DNA from: Pseudoscleropodium purum
Taxonomy: Eukaryota > Streptophyta > Bryopsida > Hypnales > Brachytheciaceae
NCBI GenBank assembly: GCA_963969395.1
Contig: OZ017798.1
Location: 18,406,173 to 18,470,172, forward strand
Length of the DNA stretch: 64,000 nt
Reading direction: 5' to 3'
Part shown: piece after piece, positions 48,066 through 59,500 of the stretch
How positions within the stretch are numbered: the stretch's first letter is position 1
Layout of the letters: the number at the start of each line of letters is the position of its first letter
The notes under the pieces: generated by a model
Database searches by the model: none
What the model was told of the DNA's origin: nothing
What the model saw: only the letters and a program-made list of their open reading frames with translations
Translations under genes and position numbers: made by a program

Positions 48066-48340
48066 CTATATTAAGGTCAACTTTAGCATAAATTAAGCCA
48101 TTTTTGTAAAAAGTGATAGATGTCATCTTATTAATGGTGTAAGGTAATGAGGACCCTTGAGAATCCAATGAAAAAATTCAATTTCTTGCACTTGAATGAT
48201 GAATTAGACCTTCATATATGGTATATTTTTCAAGCATGAAAATGATTTATTTTTTAATTTTTTAATATTTATTTCAAAATTATTTTGTCAATATAGAATA
48301 GAGAGATAAATGTTGTTGGACACATGTATTGTCAAGTTAA

Positions 48341-49260
48341 CCCCTAAAAGACCAAGCTGCATTTTTTGGCAACATAGAAATTTTAGACTACGTGTAATTA
48401 GAGATTTCTATGTTTTTGGCCCAAATATTAAAAGAAGGTGTAGACAAAGAATATATTTAATATATACTAAATTTCAAAACGTTTGAAAATATGAGTCAAA
48501 AGTTATGGCCTAATATGTAGATTGTTTTTCAATTCAAACAATCTAGGCAGATTTGAAAAAATCATTTCTTTCCAAAATCCAAATTTGAAATTGGTTTTCT
48601 ATATGTATATATAAATAGAAATCTTTGTATAATTCCATTTTGATCAATGAGTCAAAAGATACAAAATATTTTAGTTTGTGGGCACTTATACATTCTCTAC
48701 TCCAAAATAACCTTTGAATTCTTTTATTGAACTCAATTTTCTATATTTTTGGAAAAAAATTTAAAAATAAGGTAAAAATTAATTATTAAAACATTACAAC
48801 CATTGGAATTGGCATTTTTCAATTCCATAAATAAATTGTTAACAATTTAGTATTTTGAATCATTCTCTACATCTTTCTACTACTATTTTTTTCCTATATG
48901 TAGTACAATTTCAAATGATCAAAAAAGTTTCAAGCATGTAGCCAACAAGCCTTGAAGAATGAATCTAAATAAGCACTACCAATTTGAAGATTTTTTCATA
49001 CAAATGTGACCTTGTGAAGTGTAGCTGCCCAATTTTTCGTAGTGACAAAAAAATGATTTTTGTCACTTTAAATGCTAATAACTAGCAATCTACTTGGTGG
49101 AAAATATTGAAATTTTTCCACACCTTTCCAAACTAGTATACTACAGTATCCTGCAGTTATATGTGCCTAAAAATGGGTTTTTTCTAAAATTTGGTACTTG
49201 TATAAGAAATGGCAGTTTTGGAGCATTTTTGGCAAAAAAATAGTCATGGAACTTTAGAAG
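48341..49260 (-). mobile_element. TTAA-flanked element, ~0.9-kb class, copy E
   Basis: 920 bp between TTAA (48337-48340) and TTAA (49261-49264). Ends are CCCCTAAAAGACCAAGC and TCATGGAACTTTAGAAG. Orientation as copy B. Full length with both TTAA flanks intact but a slightly decayed right terminus. Confidence 0.68.
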
Positions 49261-49904
49261 TTAATAGTTTGAAAAATGAAAGTTAACTATTAGAAAGAGT
49301 TGGAAATACTTCTTTTCAAAATTCAAGTATCATCATCATCCAATTGGTAAAGTTTCTTGCTCTGACATTTGAAGAAGGTGCACCCTAATAAGTTAACTAA
49401 GTGATTCTATAGTTCGATTTGTTAATGAATAAATCTTAATCAAGATTTTAGCCTTGCTTTGCATATGAGTATTTTGAAGGAGTTTTGGGCCTAAAACACT
49501 ACAATCATTTGGGAGTTAGTAACCTCTAATTATTTATTTTCATTAATTCTATCAAGTTTTTTATATGATTCCTCATTTTTCTAGCTACATGACTTTTCAC
49601 CCAATGAAATTATGTGTTGATGTGTTCTATCTTTTGAGTGGATAGTGAGGATTTTTAAATTTTGAGAACACTCAATCTGAGTATTCAATCTGATTTTCAA
49701 ATTAATTTTTAGATTAATTTTCCAACCTCACCCTACTTGTATTTTTTTCCAATTAGTCCCCCTTGCAATTGATATGGAATCATGTGTATACCATTTGTAT
49801 TTGTATATCCATATTTTTATATACATATCTTGTATCTAATATTGTATTCATTATGTACACACATGTTCGAATGTACATATTCATCAACAACCATCTAGCA
49901 CGGG

Positions 49905-50132
49905 TACTAGAAGAATCCTATGTTTATTTAGACATAGGTTGTCTAACTTGATGCTATTTACTTGCGCGTTCAATGTAGCAACACTATGTTTTTTGGTCAT
50001 TGAAGATGTTATAGTGAACGTCAGTGGACATGAATATTGACAGAAAAACATGGGGTTGCTACATTGAACGCACAAGTAAACGGCGTCAAGTTAGATAACC
50101 TATGTCTAAATAAACATGGGATTCTACTAGTG
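49905..50132. mobile_element. Foldback/hairpin element with ~90-bp arms
   Basis: The arm 49905-49996 is the inverted complement of 50042-50132 with roughly ten mismatches by eye; the loop is only ~45 nt. Ends read TACTAGAAGAATCC and, inverted, CACTAGTAGAATCC, similar to CACTA-type MITE ends. A transcript would fold into a long near-perfect stem. Confidence 0.7.
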
Positions 50133-51159
50133 AGGAGAGTTGTTGTTTTTAAACTAATGAGTGCAATGCAAATGCATGACATATTACAAAATAAATAATT
50201 TACTAGGAAAAAAATGGAATCGATGTCTGTGGTACATGGGAGTCACATCAATGGTTCACAAATTTTCTCAGGGATGGAAGGAGCCCAAGCACCCAATTCT
50301 ATAAACACATAAGCCATAGTAGTTCAAGGGATGTAGCAAAAGAAAAACCTAAGTTAGTCCACCCTTGGTAGCAAGGATGGATAGTTTTATACATAACTAC
50401 CTTTTTATTTTCATTTGTTATATAGGTGATACTTGGATGGTATTTAAAAGATATTTTGATGATAGAAGGATCAATTCACGTTGCATATTATAATATTGCT
50501 TACAAAATTTGACAATTGTTTTGAAGGAATCTTGATGTTATTCTAACCATTTTATTTTCTAAACTAGCCATCCATCTAAAATGTTTTTGACTACATATTT
50601 TGTAGCAATTCTTGTAGTTGTTGGTTCTATTTTTTCTTGAGTTGTGATATTGAGATAATCATTTAAATATATTGCAAAAGTTCTCTCCAATTTTTGAATG
50701 AATGAAATCACCACAAGTCACCCATTTTTTTCAAAATTGGATGATATCACCACATTTGGATGAATTTGCAAAAAAAAACCAGATGAATAGATAGTGATTC
50801 ATCTATAATTAGTGTAGTTTTGGATGTAAATATCTTCATGACTTGAATCTAGACAACAAATTACACTACATTCAAATATGTGTCTTTTGGTTGTAGATTT
50901 GTAGTGGTGCATATCTTTCCTTCAATATATATTTTTCTTTAATATATTCATTTATTAGCTTTGTCCCACATGGATTAGACTATCTAATGATTTCAATTTT
51001 GTCAAAATCTACTTCCTACAAAGAACCGCATTCATAATACAAGATGGAACACCATGTTTCTTCCCTCCTACTACAATAGTTCTCAATAGGACAAAGCCTC
51101 AGAATTTTACTCTCCATATTCATCTATTATTTCTTTATATAATTGAATATTCACTTTGG
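50133..51159. other. AT-rich sequence, nothing recognised
   Basis: No exon, RNA gene or transposon end seen. Confidence 0.35.
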
Positions 51160-51650
51160 AAGGACGCAACTCTACAATCAAGTATATCGCTCAAAAACCA
51201 TGAGATTCCAAAAAGAATTGGTTCATTCTTCGTTCCTAAATAGAATTTTCTTGAAAGTCATCCATCAAACACTTTTTAGCCCTCACTTTTTAGCCCGCTG
51301 CTTCCTTACAAAGTTGAAAAAAAACTCGTGATATGGAATGAAAACTGAAGACACCATTTGACATTTAAAAAAACACTTGATTCAGATGCATTCTTTCATT
51401 CTCTGAGAGTTTTCTTGAAAGTCATTCATTGCACACTTTTTAGCCCTTCCTGAGTTAAAAAGACCCCTTGTGACATGGAACGGAAATTGAGGACATCACT
51501 TGATGTAAAAAAAAACTAGATTTGGGTGCATCAGTCTTTGCTTCTCTCAGTCATTTTTTCTTTGGAAGTCACTCATTGAACACTTTGCGCCATGTCTTGC
51601 GTTAACAAAAAAAAAACCCAAAAAAAACACTTGTGATATTTGGAGATGGC
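51160..51650. repeat. Three tandem units of ~150-165 bp
   Basis: 'agtcaYYcattRMacactttt' occurs at about 51256, 51419 and 51568, each followed by 'ttgtgatatggaaYgRaaaYtgaggacaYcaYttgaY' type sequence in the first two. Copies are degenerate. Confidence 0.55.
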
Positions 51651-52151
51651 AAGCCTTGATCGCCGTGCAGAATAGACTTGATTGATAAGTCAAGTTGTGC
51701 AGACTGCAAACTGCAAGAGCGGAACTTGTACGGCCTTTTACCTCCCCCTCGCTCGTGTTATTATCAGACAAGCAACTGTAGTGGCGTAGAGATAGGCAAT
51801 CAGACAATCATGGACCCAAACAATAATGGGACGCCACCTGCTCGGGGATTCCGAGAGACGGGGATTCGGAGCCCCATTGGAAGGGTCTTGTACTCTTGTG
51901 GGTGAGCTTTGAAAATACAATAAGCTTATTAGTAATAGGTTTAGACAGTATAAATGTTGGTGTATGCATACATGTGCAGTTGTCGGAGTCAAGCCAAGGT
52001 GAGGACATCGTCCTTGGGGGGCTTGTTGGGTTGTGGCACAATTCTCCAAAATGCACGGCCACGACCATCGACCATTTTATGTTTGATTCCTCCTTTTCCG
52101 CTCCGAACTTTGGTCGCATTTTTCTTGGTCTCTAGATTAGTTTTTCACTAG
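51651..52151 (+). other. GC-raised segment, possible small two-exon gene or gene fragment
   Basis: The composition is clearly less AT-rich than its surroundings. From ATG 51810 a frame reads MDPNNNGTPPARGFRETGIR then SPIGRVLYSCG up to a GTGAGC donor near 51900. An acceptor after TACATGTGCAG near 51978 would continue the frame for ~57 codons to a stop at 52149-52151. I do not recognise either part, and open frames exist on both strands, so coding status is unproven. Confidence 0.25.
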
Positions 52152-52983
52152 TTTTAGAGATATTGGGATCGTCCACTATATGGTATAGTACAATGATGAT
52201 GATGTAACATTTATATAAATGTATCCCATTAGAAAGAGATGGAAGGTAAACTAACCTATGATGTAGGGAATGATTTGTTGCAATCTTGCGTCAACTTCGT
52301 GATAGACTTCCTTTCGATACATGAGATTTTGGGTTACATTAGGTTGAGTTAGTGGCTACAATCAATGGTGTACATGGTAGGGATGGAGTTGGAGTGATTT
52401 ATTTAGTGATTGCAATAAGAACTTCTTGTTTTTAGTGTAAATTCATTACAATACATGACCTTTTAGGCCTTCATGTTGGAGTCATGTCCGGAAATATTAT
52501 GACTTGCTTTAGGTGAGTAAGATGAATATTATAGATATAATTTTTTTTTTTTTGATTTTGGGATAGTTTAAAGACTTGTTGGGGCCAATTGGGAAGCACA
52601 ATTCAAAAATTCATAATAGATTCATACTTTGGTAAAAAAATTTAATTGTTCAACTTTTTTTCATATTTTTCTTTATATAGAATTTTTTTTAATTTTTTAA
52701 TAATGCTAACAAGGCAAAATAGTCATGTGGCTTGAGATAGGCTAGTTTACTTCAAGACCCAACACTATCACCCATGAATCACCAATCAAGGAACTCTCAA
52801 GTCTCCTTTACAATTGGGTAAGGAAAACTACAACCAATATCTTTGATCCTAGTAAGAACATTGAAATTTGCTACTTACAATCAATAGACCCCTCAAGTTC
52901 ATATTTGGAATCAAATAGTTCACTTAGCTAAAGTGAGGAATTACAAATTTTACAACTTATGAAATAGAGGCAATAGATTTTGA
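52152..52983. other. AT-rich sequence, nothing recognised
   Basis: No supported feature. Confidence 0.35.
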
Positions 52984-53545
52984 ACCACTAAAGAAGTGAA
53001 TGAATGTTGAATGTAGGCGATCTTAGGTAGGTGGGTATGAATTCATTTTTTAAAGATGTTCTTAAAGTTTTGACACAAGGTATGAACATATACCTCTTTA
53101 GTGAAAATTCATTTTTTTAATCCAGTGTCGAATCAAAAGTTATGTTGCCTTGAACTTTAGAGGCAACTCTAGCAACTTCAAGCAATATGTACAAAACTCT
53201 TCCAATAATTCTAAAATTTGGTAATTACGTAATTTAGATGATATAAGATGAAAATGTAAAAAAAAACATGTATTATATAGTGTAAAAATCTAACCTTAGG
53301 AGGAATTAAAGTTTGTTGGCACTATCGAACACAATAAAAAAAAACATTTTCTTCTTACTTCAAACCTTATAATCTTTCAATCTATGTGGTTAAACTTTTT
53401 GAACTTTTTTCTACACATTTGCATAGTAGTCTAACACAAATTTTTATGGTTGAATTTTGAAAAAAAAAACTTTTTTTTTTTCATTTTTTCCTTACTATCT
53501 TGAAAAGTGGCATTTTTCCACAATTTGTGCCCCAAATGTGCCTTG
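52984..53545 (+). mobile_element. ~565-bp TTAA-type element, decayed copy
   Basis: Aligns over its length with 54231-54795: shared 'gtatgaacatRtaYYcctttag', 'caacttcaagYaRtatgtRcaaaactct', 'gatRYaagatgaaaatgt' and 'ttataatctttcaatcYatgt'. The left end (GAACCACTAAAGAAG after TTGA) and right end (GTGCCTTGATTC) are decayed forms of the TTAA termini. Confidence 0.5.
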
Positions 53546-53655
53546 ATTCTTCATGAATTAATTAGGGATCTTGCTAGGTCTCCAAGGCTGAGTGGAGAGG
53601 CCAATTCACCCAAATGCGTACAATCAAAGGTTATGAGTGAAATGTGGAGGTAAGG

Positions 53656-53691
53656 ATGCCACAATGCCACAATGCTACAATGCCACAATGT
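53656..53691. repeat. 8-bp tandem repeat (ATGCCACA x4)
   Basis: Four successive ATGCYACA units. Confidence 0.85.
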
Positions 53692-53928
53692 ACTAGTGTT
53701 GCACATTCAAATTTTGAAATGTGTAGTAAGTAGTATAATTTTGGTTTTATCATAATTCTTAGATATTCAATTCCTTTGAATTGCATTTAGTTTTCTTGCT
53801 AAAAAAAATATTCTTTATATTTTTGAACACTTTATTTTCCTAAATTATTATATCTATTAAAAATATCAAAAGGTTCATCAAATTTTGATGAGGTTTTGTT
53901 ATCTTCTTGGTTTTTAAAAGAAATTCCA

Positions 53929-54181
53929 TTAGAGGATTTTCTAAGGTCCAAGAGGGCCGTTTTAAGTATCTGCCCCATGTAGTTCCCCTCGCAACAAAGA
54001 TAACGCCATGCTACCAAAAAAAATGAAATTAAACTTTTAAAAATGAAAAACAAAGTTAAATTTTTTTTACAAACGATGTGGTAGTTGCTTCACCACGTTA
54101 GGTAGCATATTTTGGCCAATTTGCAAGGTCAAAGAATAGCTAGGAACTCATAGCCCTCCTAGACCCCAAAAAATCCTTTAA
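53929..54181 (+). mobile_element. MITE with inverted ends, copy 2
   Basis: Left ATTAGAGGATTTTCTAAGG and right CCCCAAAAAATCCTTTAAT are imperfect inverted repeats extending to AGGAGGGC. It matches 6547-6806 in order and orientation (AGGGCCGTTT, AACGCCA, ATGAAAAACAAAGTT, CATAGCCCTCCTA). It sits between the two ~565-bp elements. Confidence 0.58.
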
Positions 54182-54230
54182 TGCAAATTGCATTGGCTTA
54201 CTTTTTTAGAATGGATGTTCACTTCTTTAA

Positions 54231-54795
54231 CCTCAAAAGGATCAAGTGACCATTCAACAAACGCAAGACATTTTGGGTAGTTATGCACAAAGTCAATTAG
54301 TTCAGATGGCTTACAAAATTTTAACATTAAGTATGAACATGTATTCCTTTAGGCAAAATACAATTTTATCCAATTGGGTACCTAAATGAAATTTATATTG
54401 CTTGAATTTTTGGGGTAATCTAGGTAGCTTCAAGTAGTATGTGCAAAACTCTGTTTATATTTATGAAATTTGGTAGGTATGTGAATTATACGATACAAGA
54501 TGAAAATGTCCAAAATAATCATGTATGGTGCAAAAATCTCAATTTAGAAGGAGTTAAAGTCTATTGGCCCTATCGGGTAAGGGCAAGAAAAAAACTTTTC
54601 CTCTGATTTCAAATGTTATAATCTTTCAATCCATGTAGTCAAAGTTTTTGAAATTTTTCTACACATTGATATAGAGGTCTAATACAAATTTGTATTGTTG
54701 AATTTTAAAAAAACAAGTTTTTTTTTTAGTTTTTTTTTCCTGCCCTAGAAAGTGGCAATTTTTTATAATTTTTGCCTATAATGCACCTTTAGGGA
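54231..54795 (+). mobile_element. ~565-bp TTAA-flanked element
   Basis: 565 bp between TTAA (54227-54230) and TTAA (54796-54799). Ends are CCTCAAAAGGATCAAG and GCACCTTTAGGGA, close to CCCCTAAAGG/CCTTTAGGGG. The interior differs from the ~0.9-kb class. No coding frame. Confidence 0.6.
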
Positions 54796-55979
54796 TTAAA
54801 CAAAGAATTGGACAAAACAAATCTATTGTTTTTTCAAAAAAGGGTCACAAAAAAGAACAAATTTATTTTGGCAAGAATGGTAATCCAATACAACATGTCA
54901 AGTAAAGTTTGTTTTTTAACTCTAGAAACAAAAACTTGAGACACCATATGAGCATGTCAAGGTTCAAGTTGGTAATGTCATAGACATGGCTATTTGGATT
55001 CCATAGAAAGATAGAATAAAATGTCATGATATATTATAAAAATGATTAGGCTAACTAAAGTTAGGTTAAGAGGTACTCTATTAATCATTAATAGGGATTA
55101 AATTTGGAACACTTCATATAGGGTTGCTCTTGATGAAACAATCTAACAAAAAGTGTTGATATATACAATTACGCCATTGTCATATTATATTGTTATGACA
55201 AAATTCATGATTTATAGTTTATTTAGACAATTATAAATTACTTAAAAACAACATTCAACTTTTAATCAATCAACCTCAACTAGCTAGAACACAAATTGAT
55301 GATAGACATAGAGATTGCAATTTCTAAAGGACAAACAATGGAACACATAAATTGAACTATGAAAAAGACAAATGATAGAACAAGGAGATTGCACTACAAA
55401 AAAGACTAAAGAGGTAAAATGGACATCATACTACAAGAGAGACATATGGTGGAACAAATAAAAGTAGTCATGGTCTAAGTTCAAAAAATTGCCCCCTATC
55501 TAGGAGCCCTCAACTACTATCTCTGAAATTGTTTCTTTATTTACTTTAAATGTATCTTAAAATCCCTTTTTCATAGGCTTGTTTGAATATATGTAAACAT
55601 GTCTACACCAATGAAGACAAAAATGGGATTGACATTTGACAAATCAATTTGTTCTTCAATGTTGTACAATGATTAAACACAAAATTGCAACAACACTTTT
55701 TTCTTCTATAAAACAATGTTCTAAGTTGATTTTATATAAATTCTCAGTTTTCATCTTTAAAACTTGTAAAATAATTAATATTTTTTGCATTAGGAATATA
55801 ATTAGAAATACAAAAGCTCTTTCATTGTTTGGTTCTTGGAAATGTATGGAAATAATTTCATTATAAACACATGACATTATGTACAACAAAAAACAATTAT
55901 AATATATAGGCTAAATTGAATGACCCCAATTTAACAAAAAAATTGGCGTTCCAATAAAACAACTAAGACACGGCTTAAG

Positions 55980-56510
55980 TATAAAGATCAAACTGAATTA
56001 GTGTTGTTGTTTCAAATCCATGAGTCAACTCAAATTCTTCGCCATTCCATCTCCTAACATGATTTGCCATAGATTCTTTGCCATTCCATCCCAACATCAA
56101 TAGAATTTACCATACCATTTCAAGATAGGTCAATTTAGATTCTTAGACACATTCCATCCCAACATCAATAGAATTTACCATACCATTTCAAGATAGGTCA
56201 ATTTAGATTCTTAGACACATTCCATCCCCCTATATGAATTTGTTCAAATTCTCACATGCTCCATCTCAATATCAATAGGAATTTCCATTCCATCCCAACA
56301 TATGTCAGCTCAAATTCTCAACCATTATATTCCCCAATATGAGGTTGCTCATATTTTTATTTGTTCCATCCCAACATCAATAGAATTTGCCATTAATTCC
56401 ATCCCAACATGTGTTCACTTAGAGTTTCAACCATTCCATACTCCAACATGAGTTGTCTCAAATTCTCATCCATTCTAACTCAGCATCAATAGAATCTTTG
56501 GAATAATCAA
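55980..56510. repeat. Minisatellite with a perfect 68-bp duplication
   Basis: 56083-56150 and 56151-56218 are identical 68-bp units starting ATTCCATCCCAACATCAATA. Degenerate units continue on both sides with 'ccatYccaacatcaatagaatt'. The perfect pair indicates recent duplication. Confidence 0.85.
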
Positions 56511-56891
56511 TACCCAACCACCCAATTTCTGCATCAAATGATATGCCATCAATTGCTTTAGCACTTCAATAATTAGTTCATGGTCTACTTATATATTTTT
56601 GCTATAAAATCTTCCAACAACAAAGCAAATCTAAAAGGGCTAAACCTAGCAATTTTGAGTAGTCTATAGTAGCAACATGCAAAAATGAGTTGAAAAAAAT
56701 TGTTGCTACTACAAACTACTCAAAAATAAGTTAAAAAAAAATGCTATTTTGGTTCTATAGGAAATATAGAATAAAATTTTTAGGCTAACTAAATTTATGT
56801 AAGATTATGCTTCATTAATCATGTGGAGGGTCTCAAGTTTTTTGGAACACTTCATATACTGTCAACAATAATAAACAATCTTGCAAAAAAA

Positions 56892-56892
<1 letters not shown>

Positions 56893-56957
<65 letters not shown>
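56893..56957. repeat. (AT)n(GT)n compound microsatellite
   Basis: About 15 AT units pass into about 15 GT units. Confidence 0.9.
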
Positions 56958-56959
<2 letters not shown>

Positions 56960-58100
56960 TATTTTGTCATTCCATAAGAAAATTTGTGTTATGTGGCTCA
57001 TTTGGATAGCTATATAAAGTAATTGAATGCAATTATGAACTCTTAATCAATTACCTTCCATTGCAATAAGGATAGATGATGGAACAAGGAGATTGCTTTA
57101 CAAGAAAGACAGATGATGGCAAATAGAGATTTCACTACAAAAAAGATTGATGATGGAACAAGGATAAGGGATGCAAGAAGGGTTGTAGCTAAGTTCAAAA
57201 AATGATCAGTCATCAACATTTAAAAAAATGCAAACATTACATATTAAGCACGTTGAGGATTAATTTGTCAAAGTCAAAGACATGGCCATTTGGATTCAAT
57301 ACAAATGATAGAATAAAATTCCATGACATTTCATAAAACTAATAGATTAACTAAATTTGGATGAGTTGTATTCCATTAATCAATTGGATAGCCCAAATTT
57401 TTTTGGAACACTTTACATAATGTCAACTATATATATATATATAATTTTGTCTTTGTCATATTATTATTCAATGACAAAGTTCATTTTTATGGCTTATTTG
57501 GACAACTACAAAGTACTTAATGACAATGCTCAAGTTTTAATCAATCACCTTCTACTTGAAAAAGGATGGATAGTCATATATAGAGATTACAATATGAAAA
57601 GGACGAATGATGGAAAATTGAGATTGCACTACAAAGAAGACAGATGATGAAAAACTAAGATTGTACTATGAAAAAAATAGATGATGAACCAAGGAGAAGG
57701 ATTGTATCTAAGTTCATGCTCAGGCATAAACATTTAAAAGAATGTTTTTTAATCCCTATGTCATAAGTCAATATTTCTAAAAGTGTTGCTTCATTTATTT
57801 TAAATGTGTTTCAAATTTCTTCTCTTGTACGCTTGTCCAAACATATGTAAATATGTCTATATTAATGAAGAAAAAATAGGAATTGTATTTTAAAAATCAA
57901 AATGTTTTAAATAATGCACAATGATTAAACATGGTATTGCAATTATACTTTCATCTTTAATAAATAATGCTTTAAACTAATGAATTTCTTCTATATTAAG
58001 AAAATAATCAAATGTATGAAAGCTCTTTTATTAATTGGTTCTGGAAAAGTAAGAAAATAATTTCAACATTAAATAGAGTAAGACTGTAATTAATTAAATA

Positions 58101-59500
58101 AAAGTGAAAATGAATCCAACAAAATAATCAACTACTAATCTTCTAATTTGCATTTTTGGATAGAAAATAGTACTAATACTCCCAAAATGCCAAAAATAGA
58201 AATCCATTTGGGGGCTACATCAAAATAAGAGACTAGTTTTTAAAAGTGGAACAAATTACTCAATGTCTATAATTATTATATGTACCTTCATTTCGAATTT
58301 CATATGAAATTGACTAACAATGCAAAAATTACGAGAAAAAAAATACCCATCAAAGGCAAAGGGGACAAAAGAAAACAACTATTGCTTGCAATCACTCTAA
58401 AAGACCAACCTCATTGGGACAAAAGGTTGGCGATAGGAAAATTGTAGGTCATTTTGACCCCTACAATTGACTTTCATAAATTAAACTTCAACTAAGATAC
58501 TATACCTATTGCATTTACCTTAAATCTTTGTTGTCACATCGTCAATGCACTTGACATCTTCAATGTACCTTGTATGTTTGGGCCCAATAAAGATTAGTAC
58601 TACTTAGTTTCCAAATAGAAACTGATAATATAATTATTGAAAGTGCATCAAAACAAAAATAGTGGATAGAAAATTATCCCAATTTGGATTTTGGACAACT
58701 CAAATGGGGCCAATAAAAAGTAAGATAAAATACAAAAATTTCAAAGGCTGTAGTAAATCATGCTCAAAAAAGGAAAATTGAGCATACAATGTAGAAAATG
58801 TTGTAGTTTTTTATTTTATTTTTATTATATATCTTGTTTTTTAATAATTACTATTTTGGATGTCCAATTTCTGTATTTGACTTTCTTGGATTTAATTTGA
58901 GTGATGTTTGGTGCACTTCTAAAGATTGTTAATTTCTAAGCCTGTTTCTAAACTTTCATCAATAAAAAAATTGGGAATATCTTTTTGGATTTTTTTGGAG
59001 GTTTTATTGAGGATGTTGTAGTCTAAAAAGGCATCCTCTCTTAAGCTTTGTAAAAGAGGTGGTTGTCATGGAACTAAACCTTTTTCTAATCAAAAAATGG
59101 TGTGCTCTATACCATTGTGACAACTATTAATATGCCATTAATAATTGCAGCAAAAGTGATGGCTAAGCCCTTCTTAAATCTCCCTTCACATTTATTTTTC
59201 AATCTCTTAAATATGACAAATCATCCATAGTGGTAATGTTTAATATCATGTGTGCTATCAATTTATATCATAGAGAGAGAAAGAGAAAGAGAAAGAAAGA
59301 GAATCATATAAATTTTGAAAGTAAAAGTAAAAATAAAGTAAAAGTATAATTTTGTGGTGACCCATTAAGCTATGGAGTTAGGAAACCAATGACTCTCTAC
59401 AATCAATTTTCTAATTTCTATTCAATTTTGTAATTTCCAATGTGATAAATGTTTTGAACTTTAAAATTTTGTATCTCTTGCCTTATTGGTCAAAACATGA
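58101..59500. other. AT-rich sequence, nothing recognised
   Basis: Holds a purine-rich GAGAAA tract near 59273-59304. No gene seen. Confidence 0.35.

Larger units (their letters stand above)
54900..58100. repeat. Three direct copies of a long repeat
   Basis: A block with 'agacatggcYatttggattc', 'ttaggctaactaaa', 'ttggaacacttYataYa' then 'ttaatcaatcaMctYMa' and 'gatggaacaaggagattgcac' recurs at ~54960-55480, ~56740-57190 and ~57260-57720, all in the same orientation. The second copy contains the microsatellite at 56893. No conserved frame is seen. Confidence 0.6.
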
